This document shows, in pieces, positions 11,325 to 23,791 of a stretch of DNA of 64,000 nucleotides (positions within the stretch are counted from its first letter, which is position 1; each line of letters begins with the position of its first letter). The stretch spans positions 250,641,351-250,705,350 of the forward strand of contig CM075669.1 in NCBI GenBank assembly GCA_037962975.1. The letters are read 5' to 3'. The stretch comes from Clitoria ternatea. Taxonomy: Eukaryota > Streptophyta > Magnoliopsida > Fabales > Fabaceae. Both the position numbers and the translations under genes were made by a program. The notes under the pieces were generated by a model. The model did no database searches and was not told the origin of the DNA. It worked only from the letters and a program-made list of their open reading frames with translations.

Positions 11325-14300
11325 ATATTCAAGGAGGCGTGCACAGTGCAGTCGGAAGGCCGAAGGAAAAAGGAAAGGTTTTTGCAATCACTGGAGAAGA
11401 AGCATCTCATTCTGATTCCATGGTGGAAGGTAAGTGTTTCATTAATAAGATTTCTTTAACTGTTATGTATGACTCAGGTGCATCACATTCCTTTATTGCC
11501 AATGACTGTGTAGAAAAACTAAAATTACCTGTGATAGAACTGCCATTTGACTTATTTGTACATACTCCTGGAAACAATCCCATTGTCACTTCTAAAGCTT
11601 GTTGGAAATGCCCTATTGTCATAGATGGTAGGGACTTTAAGGCTAATCTTTTCTGTTTACCCCTTTCTGGCTTAGAAGTTATTATTGGGCTAGATTGGTT
11701 GTCTGACAATCATGTTCTAATAGATTGTCATAATAAAACCATAATGTTTAAAGAACCAGTGAATTTGAATCCTAAGGATTCGAGATTTCTAACCACCAAC
11801 CAAGTGAGTGCCTCTTTAAAAGGAGGGGCTCAAGGATTCATGCTATTGCTTTCAATGAAAGGAGAGCAAGAATCAAAAATAAAAAATCTACCGGTTGTGT
11901 GTGAATTTCCTGACGTTTTTCCTGAAGATATCCCTGGTTTACCCCTAAAAAGAGATGTGGAATTCACCATTGATCTAGTACCTGGAGTTGGACCTATTTT
12001 AATTGTACTATACCGAATGTCACCTCTAGAATTAGCAGAGTTGAAGAAATAACTTGAAGAGATAATAGAGAAGCAGTTTATACGACCCAGTGTATCCCCC
12101 TGGGGTGCACCAGTGTTGTTGGTTAAGAAAAAGGATGGTAGCATGAGATTGTGTGTAGATTATCGGCAACTGAACAATGTGACGATCAAGAACAGATATC
12201 CTCCGCCAAGGATTCACGACTTGATGGATCAGCTGCGTGGTGCCACGGTGTTCTCCAAAATTGATTTGAGGTCTGGATACCATCAGATAAGGGTGAAGAA
12301 AGAAGATGTACCAAAAACTGCTTTTAGAACACGCTATGGCCATAACGAATATCTAGTAATGCCTTTTGGTGTAACTAATGCACCAGCCGTATTCATGGAT
12401 TACATGAATAGGATTTTTCATTCATATCTAGATAAATTTGTAGTGGTATTCATTGATAATATATTAGTGTACTCTAAAAGCAGAGAAGAACATGTTGAAC
12501 ACTTGAAGATTGTGTTGGAAATCTTAAAAAAGAAACAACTGTATGCAAAGCTGTCAAAGTGTAAATTCTGGTTGGAAGAAGTGAACTTTTTAGGACATGT
12601 AATTAGTCAAGGAAGAATAGCTGTAGACCCTTCCAAGGTGGAGGCAGTTTTAAAATGGGAGAGACCAACCACGATCACTAAGATTAGAAGTTTCTTGGGC
12701 TTGGCTGGATACTATAGGAGATTCATTGAAGGATTTTCAAAGCTAGGATACCCACTGACCAAGTTGACACGGAAAGGACAACCTTTTGTGTGGACGACAC
12801 AATACGAGAATAGTTTCCAAGAGCTAAAAGATCGACTTACTTCTGCGCCGGTGTTAGTACTCCCCGATCCACATCGAAGTTTTGAAGTTTACTGTGATGC
12901 GTCTAAACAAGGACTAGGAAGTGTGCTCATGCAAGACAAGAAGGTTGTAGCCTATGTGTCGCGCCAATTAAGGCAACATGAGATTAACTACCCTACCCAT
13001 GACTTAGAGTTAGCCGCTGTAGTTTTTGCCTTAAAGATTTGGAGGCATTATCTATACGGTGCAACATTCGATGTGTTTAGTGATCATAAGAGTCTCAAGT
13101 ATTTATTCGACCAAAAGAAGTTAAACATGAGGCAACAGAGATGGATGGAGTTCTTAAAGGACTACGACTTTGAGTTACAATACCATCCTGGAAAAGTGAA
13201 TGTAGTAGCTGATTCTTTGAGTTGAAAGTCTCTACATGCGTCCACAATGATGATTAAAGAGATGGAATTGATAGAGAACTTCAGAGATCTTAACCTAGCA
13301 GTAAAGGTTAATGCTAACAGCTACAGATTAGGAGCGTTGCAAGTGACAAATGAATTCCTGAGGCAAGTTTTAGAGGCTCAAAGAGATGATGAATTCCTGC
13401 AAGAAAAGAAAGAACTCTTGAAACAAGGAAAAGAAGTCGAGTTCAATATAAGAAATGACCAATTACTGAGGTATAAGGATCGAGTGTGTATCCCTGATCA
13501 AGAGGAGTTGAGGAAAGCAATTCTAGAAGAAGGCCATAAAAGTTATATGAGCATTCATCCCGGAGCTACTAAAATGTATCAAGATTTAAAGAAGTTATTT
13601 TGGTGGCCTGGATTGAAGAAAGCGGTGGCAGAGTACGTGGCTGCATGTCTAATTTGCCAAAAGGTTAAAGTAGAACACCAAAAACCCCCTGGAATGCTAC
13701 AATCAATGGAAATACCGGAATGGAAATGGGATAGCATTACCATGGATTTTATGACTTCTCTACCTAAAACTCCATTAGGACATGATTCAATATGGGTAAT
13801 AGTTGATAGATTAACCAAATTTGCCCATTTTATTCCCATCAATATCCGTTACTCTATGGAGAAGCTGATAAAATTATACATCGAGGAGATTGTGAGATTG
13901 CATGGAATTCCTTCAAGTATCATTTCTGATCGGGACCCTCGGTTTACATCACAATTCTGGAAGAGCTTGCACAAGGCTTTGGGAACAAGACTACGTCTGA
14001 GTTCAGCATATCACCTCAGACAGATGGACAATCAGAAAGAACAATTCAATCTCTAGAGGACTTGTTACGAGCTTGTGTGTTAGAGCATAAAGAAAGTTAG
14101 AATCAATTCTTACCATATGTGGAGTTCACCTACAACAATAGTTTCTATGCTAGCATTGGCATGGCACCTTTTGAAGCATTATATGGAAGAAAATGTAGGA
14201 CCCCGCTATGTTGGTTTGAGACTGGTGAAAACTTGATGCTAGGACCAGAGTTGGTACAACAAACTATGGATAAAATCAAAATAGTTCAGGAAAAGATGAA

Positions 14301-14781
14301 GGCAACACAGAGTAGGCAGAAAAGTTACTATGACAAAAGAAGGAAGTCGCTCAAATTTCAAGAAGGTGATCATGTATTCTTGAAAGTCACACCTACGACT
14401 GGGGTCGGTCGGGCAATGAAATCTCAAAAACTAACTCCTAGATTTATTGGTCCATATCAAATAATTCATAAAGTTAGTCCTCTTGCCTACGAAATAGCAT
14501 TACCACCTTTTCTTTCTAATATCCATAATGTTTTTCATGTGTCAAACTTACGAAAGTATATATTTGATCCTACACATGTTATTGAACCTGATGTCATATA
14601 AGTTAAAGATAATCTTACATATGATGCACCACCTATCAGAAAAGGTGATAGAAGAATAAAAAAGTTAAGAGACAAGACAATTCCGCTTGTAAAGGTCATT
14701 TGGAGTGAAACGAGAGGAGAAGATGCTACATGGGAACTAGAAACTGAGATGAAAGAGTTTCATCCTTATTTGTTTCACTGA
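11276..14781 (+). pseudogene. Tekay pol pseudogene: protease, reverse transcriptase, RNase H, integrase, chromodomain-like tail
   Basis: Protease has DSGASHSF near 11471. RT spans about 11890-12800 with FSKIDLRSGYHQIR and YLVMPFGVTNAPAVF; the catalytic box reads VFIDNILVYS, where the second Asp of the usual DD is Asn (GAT to AAT). RNase H includes VYCDASKQGLGSVL and ends near ADSLS at 13222. Integrase has an H2C2 finger (HKSYMSIHPG...CLICQ, about 13530-13660) and a core with ITMDFMTSLP. The C-terminus (about 14611-14781) resembles the Tekay chromodomain tail (IPLVKVIW...ATWELE). Lesions: TAA 12050, TGA 13223, a one-base deletion near 14012, TAG 14098, TAA 14599. It would copy and integrate the element; it cannot now. 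Confidence 0.9.
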
Positions 14782-14810
14782 ATAATGTAAATTTCAAGGA
14801 CGAAATTTTC

Positions 14811-14825
14811 TAAGGGGAGTAGAGT
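14811..14825 (+). other. Polypurine tract of the Tekay element
   Basis: TAAGGGGAGTAGAGT directly before the 3' LTR start TGTAACAC; purine-rich, as needed to prime plus-strand DNA synthesis. Confidence 0.8.
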
Positions 14826-17800
14826 TGTAACACCCTTATTTTTATTTTTATATTAAAATTTTGAAGGAATTAGATTATGGCTCTTTAGAACTTTTTAATC
14901 TACGTATTATTTATGATTTTTTGGAATTTTTTTAGAATTTTGAATTTTTAAATAAAATAATATATTTTAAATAATTTTAAATTCATATAAGTGACTTAAA
15001 ATTAAAAATATTTATAAGAAAGTGAAGTTAAATTATAAAAAAATTTTCTAAAATCTATTTCAAGTAGACTTATCTAAAAATTATCGGTTTGAGAAAAATC
15101 TTGATTTTTTCCAATCGTTAAAAAATTGGAAACGTATCAATAAATTTTTATTAATAGAAAAATTTAGATTTTTAAAATTTAAACTTTATATTAGTTATTA
15201 TAAAATTAGTGAGGACTGATATAATATTGCTAAATTTTAAAAAGGATTGATTTTGAATATTTAAAATATACCGAGTGAAAGGTTACTATTTGGCTTAATA
15301 ATTTTGCCTAAAGTTACTATGCAAAATACTGTGCATGTATGGAATTTTCAAAAGATGCACAGTAACCAGGAATAAAAATTTAAAAAATGTACAATACTTT
15401 TATATTAAAATAATGGAATGCATAGTAATTGTTTTTCCTATAAATACCGAAGTATTTCTTCTTTAGAATTTACAATTTCAGATTAAGTTTTCTTAATATA
15501 GTAGTGCTAGTGAGATAGTGGTGGAAGTAAAAGAGAGAAATAATTTCTTTTGGAAGAAGGTTCTGCTAAAATCCTAAGGTACGAATACCCTCTTTTATAT
15601 TTTTTAGGGTTATTTTCATATCGTTTTTAGAAATCTATTATTATACTAGAAATAATATTATTTTAAGTTACTATTTTGCATAGTAAAATACTATTTCAAT
15701 AGTAAATTATTATTCAAATAGTAAATTACTATTTACTATTACTATTTATCGTTACTATTCATGATTTACTATTTACCATTACTCTTCACGTTTTACTATT
15801 TACTGTTATTATTCACGATTTACTATTTACCGTTACTATTCACATTTTACTATTTACCGTTACTATTCACATTTTACTATTTACTTTTACTATTCATAAT
15901 TTACTATTTACTATTCACTATTCACTATTCAAAATTTACCATTTCTGTTTTAAGTAGTAATCTTAATTTTCATCTTGTAACTATATTAAAATGAAATTGG
16001 TATGTTTTAGAACTCGGAGATGAGACGGTACGGATCTTCAATAACGAATCAGGATACAAGAGGTAAGGGAAAGTGAGATAAGAATATGATATGAATAGAC
16101 ATAAGAATAATGAGAGGAGTCCCCTACTCCTTTTAAATTTAATAATATTATTATTTTAAAATATTAACTCTTTAACTTACAATTTTTAATAAATTTTAAA
16201 TTAAATATCTGATGTAACTAACTCTAACATACCTATGCAAGGACCTATTCTTTTATAACCTATATGAACTGGACTATACCTATACAAGGACTTGGACCAC
16301 TATGACCCATATGGACTAAATTATACCTATGCAAGGACTGGATTATATGGACTTACATAAACCTATGTGAGGAATGGACAAAAAGAACTTAAAAATCAAC
16401 TATATTAATAATCATTAAATTTTGTATTATGATATGTATTAATGATATTTAATTGATTTGATTATGATTGATTTGTGATTGATGATGTTTAACTGTGATT
16501 GATAATATTTGATTGATGATATTGTAATGTGGAGTTTGAGCATATAGCGAGCATGACGGAAAGCTAAAACTCAGTAAGAATTTCTTACCTTACTCTTTAA
16601 ATTTTTATTATTTTAAAATCTTTTATTTCTTCTTAGAAATTATTTTTATATTTAGAATAAAAAAATTAGTATTTATTTTAGAAAGTAGACATTTTAAGAA
16701 AATTAATTTATAACAAGTTGAGATAATTAAATCTTGAATTAAAAAAAAATTTAATTTTGGTTAATGATTTAAAGATTATTCGCTTTTAATTAAAATTTTC
16801 AAAAGAAAATTATTTTATTTTATTTTTACTTAATAACTAAAGATATTTAGAAATAATTGAGATTTCTAAATTTGATCTTGTTAAGATTCAATTTGAGAAA
16901 GAATTATGTAAAATTTTATATGAGTAAGTTTTTAGATATTTAAGGCTTAGAAACTCAATTTCAGTGAGATTCGAAAACTGTACCAAATTTATTTTTGTGG
17001 GACATAAATTCAGAGAATTGAGAAAAACGTATAGTTTATTGAAATGATATTGTAAACCTTTAAGGGATTTAATAATTGAATTTTTAAAAGCCTTAACCAA
17101 TTAAATACGCGAGTAGTTCATGCATCATGAATCATTAAAGTGAAATAAAATGATATTGTCTAGGGACGGATTATAGAAACCGAGGATACATTAGAGGAGG
17201 CTTAATTACGAGCCTTGGGATGAGAGGGTGTGAAAGGGTGCTTTAGGGGACCTGGGGTAGCTCCCTAGTGTCGGGTACTTTTACAATAAAAACTTTCTCA
17301 ATCTGACTAGTCTCTAAGTGTTTCCATGCCAGTTGAGCTGTTCATATTATTATTATCCGGACTTATGGAACAGTGTAAACTCTTGGTTGGCCCAGTGCAA
17401 ATTAAAATTCAAGGGCCCACATATATAGGTAAGTTATGATGAAGATATTGTATAATATTCATGCATTCATAATTGATTGTGTATGTGATTGTGATTGATA
17501 TTATTAAGTATTGGTTTATGAAAACCCTTTGTTGCTTATGTCTTATTCGAGAATATTATATTCTGTTTCTCACTCCTTTCTCTGTGTTTTTGTTTCACAT
17601 GTTTTAAATTGATGGTTCAGAGGGAAGGATCGGAGAATCTCGGCAGTAAATATAGCACGTTCTAGAAAGGGAGCTCGGTATGAATACCATGGTCCAATGA
17701 ATAAATAATGTTGTTAAGTAACTACTTCTGGGCCATGGAGTTTCCTCTCTTTCTTATAATGTTTATTTTCTTTGGTTGAATGTAAAATTACTTTATAAAG

Positions 17801-17934
17801 TTTTAATAATATTTATGATGTATTTCAGAAATAATGTATGTAATTATTCCGATAGTTTCTTTTTAACAATCATATCTTTAAAAAAAATTATGAATTTTTC
17901 TATAATTTATTAAGGTGTAACAGAGGGTGTTACA
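14826..17934 (+). repeat. 3' LTR of the Tekay element, 3109 bp
   Basis: Near-identical partner of 7100-10215 ending GGTGTTACA, followed by target duplication ATCTT. It is 7 bp shorter overall; differences include the minisatellite at 15723-15915 and short homopolymers. Confidence 0.95.
15723..15915 (+). repeat. Minisatellite in the Tekay 3' LTR
   Basis: Same TACTATT-based units as 7982-8216 with a different arrangement of units, so the array has changed since insertion. Confidence 0.85.
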
Positions 17935-17939
17935 ATCTT

Positions 17940-18719
17940 TATCTCCTTCATTTGTTTCAAAGAAACAGAAACATGTTAAGTGTAATTATTGCAAAAGGCA
18001 TGGTCATGTAATAAATGTTTGTAGGAAAATAAAGAAAAGGAATGAAAAGACTACTAACCATGTAGGACCTAAGAAGATTTGGGTACCAAAATTATTGATC
18101 ATTCCTATTACAGATGCATTTGAAGATAAGAACAAAGCCTCTACATTAGTATCTGGACAGTGGATGCTCGCATCACATGAAAGTAAGAAGGTCTATGTTC
18201 CTAGACTTGAAATAGTTTAAAGGTGTAACAATCACCTTTACAGGAAACTAGACTGGAAAGATCATAGGGTCTGGTAAAGTTGGTAAATTCTCTCACTTGT
18301 TATTGAAAATGTTTATTTGGTCGAAGGTCTAAGACATAACCTATTGAGCATTAGTCAATTTTGTGATAGTGGGTACAAGGTCTCTTTTGACAAAGAAAAG
18401 TGTACTATCATTAACCATGATAGAACCACACTCTTCTCTGTAAACAGACATCACAACCTGTACAAGGATGACTTGAATAAACTAAATGATCAAAATGTAA
18501 CATGTTTTTTTTTCAAACTCTGAGGAGAGATGGATCTGGCAAAAAAAGCCTGGGCATATAAGTTTAGAACACATTTCAAAATCTCACAAAAAAGGCCTTG
18601 TCAAGGGACTGCGAAAGATTTCTTTCAATAATTCCCTAACTTGTGAAGCATGCCAAAAAGGGAAACAATATAAAACCTCTTTTAAAAACAAAAATGTTGT
18701 TTCAACTGCTAGATCTTTA
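17940..18719 (+). pseudogene. Copia pol fragment: second zinc knuckle, remnant protease, pre-integrase region
   Basis: Continues the copia element after the Tekay target duplication. A good CCHC knuckle, CNYCKRHGHVINVC, lies at about 17979-18020. The following region contains GQWMLASHESKKVY where copia proteases carry a D-S-G site before a CSRHMTG-like stretch; these residues are missing, so a small deletion removed the active site. VEGLRHNLLSISQFCDSGYK (about 18318-18377) and CEACQKGKQ (about 18640) are the usual protease-integrase linker and GAG-pre-integrase marks. Stops and frameshifts occur between. The fragment ends at ...GCT AGA TCT TTA, where a LTR-like block is inserted. Confidence 0.75.
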
Positions 18720-20633
18720 TGTTAGAACCAAGAAGACTTTTAAAGAAATCTTAGATTTGTTGATAACCAACATTATGTACTCTAATTTAATCAAAGTCAT
18801 AATTTGTTAATATTTGATAGTTTGTCTAAGTGTTTCAAAATAAAAAGCATAGGCTATAAAACAAAAAGGGAGCTTCTGCATAACACAAGTCTGAAAGACG
18901 AAGCAAAGAAGAAATCAAGATCTGGGAAATAATCTTCAACGTAAAAAGCTTATCTGGACTCGTACCAGACCCAGACTCGTCAAGCCATACTGCAAGCTTC
19001 AAGAATATGAAAGAGTCTCCCACTAAAGGCAACCATCATCGATCAGACTCTACTCCCAGGAGCTGTGATAGACATCTTGCAAATCCTTCAACAAGAATCT
19101 AATTGCTCCTTATGAGTCTCATCATCAACACCTTATGGATCACTAGACCCTGAACTATTTTTAAAGAATGTCCTCGTATCTGGCATAAAGAACATTGTCG
19201 GTCTAGATCAAGTCATAAAAAAGATTTATGATAAGATTGACCAAGCAAGGCAGACCTCGATTCATCCTAAAAAGTATCAAGATTTCATTTGTGCCTTATA
19301 TATTCGAAGGACCTCTACACAAAAGCCTTCCTATTAAGTGAAAGCTTATGCTACTCCTACTCTGCTTATGATTACACAAGTCTCAAAGCTCTCTGACCTA
19401 TATTACTTGTTCAGAACGTCTCTCTCTAACTAGAAAGCTTTTGTCTTTTGTGCAACAACCCTCTCAATAGTTGTATTCTCTCTCAACGGTCTCTTAACTG
19501 CTATCCTCTCTCTAGGCTTAACAAGAAGTCTTATATATACAATCATCCTCTCTATTCAGAAGGCGTGAGAAGAAGTATGAATGAGAGATAAGAAAAGAAA
19601 AAGAGAGTAAGAGCAAGAAACACTGAGAAAATGAGATAAAAGAAAGAGAAAGAGAGAGAGCTTTTAAGAGAGAAAAAGAAAAATAGAGATGGGCAAAACA
19701 CACCAAAAGTAGTGTGAACAAGAAAAAAAATACAAACAAGCTTCAGATGTTTATATGCAAAAGCCCAAGAAAAAGAAGAAATGACAATCTGCTCAAGAAG
19801 AAGATTCAAGACCAAGGAATATTGCCATGAAGAAAATGAAAGCTCGCTATGTGCAATCCATTTCCATTTAAGAAGCACTAGCAATCCAAGTCAGAAATAT
19901 GCTTTGCACATCTCAACACCTTCTATGAGCATATCATTTCTGATTAAGCTTTCAGGCTTAGTGCAGTTAGTGCTTACATCTTATCTTGTACATGCACTAA
20001 GCCTATACAAAAATAAGTCATTCTCTTTCTTCACAAACCTATTTTCCAGGTTAACACTTAGCTCTGCTAAGTTAGAAGGCTTATTTTGTTTGTTTTAATT
20101 CTTTCAATTTATTATAAACACAGGTCTGGTAGACCTGTTAGGAAACACTATGGCCTGAAGAGACTTTTGAAAGAATACTTGGGTTTAAGCCAGAAGTGGC
20201 TTGTGAAATAATACTTGGGTCTGCCTCAGGAGTGGGTGCTGCAAAATAATACTCAGTGAGCTAGGAGTGGCTGGTGTCAAGAATACTCGGAAGCACAATT
20301 TGTGCTTAAGCCAGGAGTGGCTGGATTCAATAATACTCAAGGGCAAGACCTGTGCTGATTATGTTAAAAAGATATTTTACATAGTGAAAAACCCTTCAAG
20401 TCTGAAGGTACTAGATGTAGCTTCTGAGTTGGAAGTGAACTAATATAAATCTCTTGTGTGCTATTTCTCTCCCTATCTCTTACACAAGTCTGTTACTTTC
20501 TTTTGTACCTTTATTAACTCGTGAAAGTCTGCTCTGCTATACAAATCTCGCTTTCATTCAAATATCACTTTTTGGTTTTAAAAAGTGAATAGACTTGTTC
20601 AACCCCCTTCTAAGTCTGTTCTCCAAACTATCA
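18720..20633 (+). mobile_element. Solo-LTR-like block A (about 1.9 kb), related to 28230-30250
   Basis: Begins TGTTAGAACC and ends ...TTCAACCCCCTTCTAAG...CTATCA, the same 3' end as the truncated copia LTR at 5811 and as block B (28230-30250). It has no coding domain and separates the pre-integrase part from the integrase of the host copia. Inside are repeated AGCCAGGAGTGGCTGG-type words (about 20150-20345). A solo LTR of a Sirevirus relative is the best reading. Target duplication is unclear: TTA stands on both sides, and if the block ends CATTA (20636) the flanks join without any duplication. Short ORFs inside are not supported. Confidence 0.6.
20150..20345 (+). repeat. Tandem repeats in LTR block A
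   Basis: Several imperfect units containing AGGAGTGGCTGG and AATAATACTC, spaced about 30-45 bp. The same kind of array occurs at 29616-29925 in block B. Confidence 0.75.
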
Positions 20634-20636
20634 TTA

Positions 20637-21250
20637 GAACTGTTACATTTATGTTTATTTGGTCCATCTTAGGTACAGAGTCTAGCAGGAAAGAAGTATG
20701 AATTTATCATTATTGATGATTACACAAGAATGACATGAGTATAATTTCTAGCACACATGGATGAGTCTGTGAAAGTATTCAAAAATTTCTACAAGAAAAT
20801 TCAGAATGAGAAACGATTATGTATTGGTACAATAAGAAGTGATCATGACAGAGAATTTGAAAATAAATTTTTTGAAAAATTCTACAATGAGTTTGACATG
20901 ACTCGTAGGTTTTCTTTTCCAAGAACACCTTAATAGAATGGTGTTGTGGAAAGGAAAAACAGATCTCTACAAGAAATGGCTAGAACAATGCTTTGTGAAA
21001 ATAATATTCCAAAATATTTTTGGGAAGAGGCTGTGAGCACTTCCTATTATATTCATAACAAAATCCTTATCAGACCTATATTGAACAAGACTTCGTATGA
21101 ATTATGGAAGGGAAAAGGACTCAACATATCATATTTTCACCCTTTTGGATGCACTTGCTATATCCTTAACACAAAGGATCATCTTGGAAAATTTAACTCC
21201 AAGTGTGATCAGGGAATATTCATGGGGTACTCAACCACATCAAAATCTTA
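20637..21250 (+). pseudogene. Copia integrase core fragment
   Basis: Reading resumes with LLHLCLFGPS, then SLAGKKYEFIIIDDYTRMT (first catalytic Asp), IGTIRSDHDREFEN (second Asp) and NGVVERKNRSLQEMARTMLC with the catalytic Glu (about 20940-20998), then WEEAVSTSYYIHNK and FHPFGCTCYILNTKDHLGKF. Stops include TAG near 20667, TGA near 20735 and two stops just before NGVVERK where copia integrases have PQQ. It would insert element DNA; it is not functional here. Confidence 0.8.
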
Positions 21251-21479
21251 GAGTTTTTAATATAAGAACTTAGACCATTGAAGAATCAATGCACGTAAGG
21301 TTTGATGATCTTCAAGAGATTGACAGAAGACTGACAGATCTAGAACTTGATGATGTAGGTGTACAATAACAAGAATCTGAGGAAAATTAGCAAGAATCTG
21401 ATCCTACTCAATCTAAACCAGCAGAAGATGGAAATGGAAAACACAATAACCATCAGTATCTAAATTAGAAAAGCTTAGG

Positions 21480-23124
21480 GACTGGAAGTTCAAAGATTAT
21501 CATCCTTCAGACCTCATCATTGGAGATCAAGCTGCTGGAGTCAAAACCAGATCCAAACTTCTCAACAAATCCACCATAGTTCTTATTTCAGAACTTGAAC
21601 CCAAATATGTTGTAGAAGCCTTGGAGGATACTGACTGGGTCATTACCATGTAAGAGAAATTGAACCAGTTTGAGAGAAATAAGGTCTGGACCTTTGTCCA
21701 AAGACCGAAAAACAAAGGCATTATTAGAACTAAGTAGGTTTACAAAAATAAGCTTGATGAGGATGGAAAGGTTATCAGAAACAAAGCCATACTTGTAGCA
21801 CAAGGCCATAACCAACAAGAAGGTATTGATTTCACTGAAACTTTTACTCCTGTAGTCAAACTTAAGGCTATAAAGATACTTCTTGCATTTGTTGCTGTTA
21901 AAGAAATTACATTATGTCAGATGGATGTTAAGAGTGCTTTCTTGAATGGGTTTATTGAAGAAGAAGTTTATATGAAATAGCCTTTTGGTTTTGATGATAT
22001 ATCTTTTCCAAACCATGTTTTCAAACTTAGTAAAACATTGTATGGTCTGAAACAAGCTCCTAGAGCTTGGTATGATAGACTCAATACCTTTTTTATTTCA
22101 AAAGGCTTTACTAGAGGGAAAGTGGATACAACCTTGTTCAGAAAAAACTCTCACAAGAACTTTATAATTATGCAAATTTATATGGATGACATTGTTTTTG
22201 GTGCTACTGATGTAAGTCTATGCAAAGAATTTTCTAAAATGGTGCAAGCTGAGTTTGAAATGAGTATGATGGGAGAACTCAAATTCTTCATAGGCTTGTA
22301 GATCAAATAGACTGATGATGGTCTTTTTATCCATTAGCAGAAGTACACTAAGGAACTGCTTAAAAAGTTTAAAATAACTTATGCTAAGCCAATAAGCACT
22401 CCTATGCATCCAAATTGCATAATCAATAAAGATGAATTTGATACACCAATGGATCAGCCTTATACAGAGGAATGATTGGTTCTCTTTTGTATCTCATATC
22501 CAGCAGACTGGATATAATGTTTAGTGTTTGCATGTGTGCAAGATATCAATCAGACCCCAATGAATCATACTCTTCTGCAATGAAGAGGATTTTGAGGTAT
22601 CTTGTAGGTACCACTAACCTTGGCTATTCTACAAAAAAAAATAGACTCTTTCTCTTTATCAAGTTATTGTGATGCAGATTTTGCAAGAGATAGAGTTGAC
22701 AGGAAAAACACAAGTGGTGGATGTCACTTTCTTAGCAAAAGTCTGATATCCTAGGGAAGCAAGAAACAAAACTCTATTGCTCTTTCAACAGCAGAGGCTG
22801 AGTACATGTCTGCAACAAGCTGCTATTCTCAACTTCTTTTGGATGAAGTATCAACTTGAGGATTGGTTAGTCATGGAAAGAGAGATTTCTGTGTTCTGTG
22901 ACAACACAACTACAATAAATCTCTCTAAGAATCCTATTCAACACTCTAAAGCCAAACACATAGAGGTGAAGTATCACTTCATCAGAGATTATGTACAAAA
23001 AAGGATTCTAGACATGAAATTTGTGGATAAAAAGCATCAATGGGAAGACAACTTTACAAAGTCTTTAACTGAGGCCAGATTTACTTCTATCAAGAACAAT
23101 TTAAATTTGAGAAATGTTACTTGA
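21480..23124 (+). pseudogene. Copia reverse transcriptase and RNase H pseudogene
   Basis: RT marks: FTPVVKLKAIKILLAF, QMDVKSAFLNGFIEEEVYM, LYGLKQAPRAWYDRL (22038-22082) and the catalytic box IYMDDIVFG near 22180. RNase H marks: LIGSLLYLISSRLDI-like segment at about 22480, the DAD box region near 22673, STAEAEYM in a shifted frame near 22788 and FCDNTTTINLSKNP at about 22896. Stops interrupt at 21650, 21735, 21978, 22300 and 22309, with frameshifts near 22470 and 22670-22860. It ends at TGA 23122. The domain order after integrase confirms copia. Confidence 0.85.
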
Positions 23125-23579
23125 ATATGTCTTCTTTGTATGTGAACTTGGTTTATTTAAAAGGTCTAAATGTTTGCATGAAAGGTCTGGGCCTGATAAT
23201 GTATGCTTAGTTACTTGATATGTCTGAACCCATAAATGTTTGTTTCTACTTTTAATGCTGGGAGGAAAAAGTTAAAAATATTTTGGGATTTGTTTTAACT
23301 AAAAGGTTTCATGTTTTATTGTCATTAACTTTAAAACGTATCACGTGGTAGAAGTTAATATCTTTTTGTGTAACTGTCACCTGAACTGTTTTCTCTCTGT
23401 TCTCAAGTGAATATTTTCCCTTTTAAATAAAGTTACCTTTTACTTCTTTTCCCTCCTTGTGTAACCTCTTGAGTGTGCAACCTCTTGAGTCTTTTTTCTC
23501 TTAAAGTTTTCTCTCTCTCAATTATGCTAAAACCTTTCATATTTCTAAAATCCTAAACCCTTCATCTGCTTCACCTATC

Positions 23580-23740
23580 TTGAACTCTACCATGGTACTA
23601 AAGTTCTTAGTAGAAGACTTTGTGGAATGCTCCTTCTTCCATCCTAAACAACACAAGCTTGATGGAAGCGATGTGACTGTAGAAATTGAAAGAATCAAAT
23701 GGACTTGTTTTTATGTGGATAGGGAACACTTTTCCCCTTC
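23580..23740 (+). pseudogene. Post-pol ORF of the copia element, 5' piece (env-like region)
   Basis: An open stretch starting near 23580 follows pol by about 450 bp and is broken at 23740 by element X with the CCTTC target duplication. Its other piece resumes at 30295. I recognise no conserved motif in this short piece; assignment rests on position and on the Sirevirus habit of an extra ORF after pol. The long Phe-rich extension beyond 23740 belongs to the X LTR microsatellite and is not part of it. Confidence 0.45.
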
Positions 23741-23760
23741 TAATGTAGGAATGAGGATCC

Positions 23761-23791
<31 letters not shown>

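Larger units (their letters stand above)
7100..17934 (+). mobile_element. Tekay/Del-type chromovirus (Ty3/gypsy), complete with both LTRs, coding region decayed
   Basis: Both LTRs (7100-10215 and 14826-17934) begin TGTAACAC and end GGTGTTACA. The 5-bp target duplication ATCTT is perfect: 7095-7099 before and 17935-17939 after. A tRNA-Met primer site follows the 5' LTR and a purine tract precedes the 3' LTR. Domain order is gag, protease, RT, RNase H, integrase, then a chromodomain-like tail, which marks a chromovirus; LTRs above 3 kb fit Tekay/Del. It sits inside the copia gag. The two LTRs look nearly identical by eye, so the insertion is fairly recent although the coding region has several stops. 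Confidence 0.93.
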
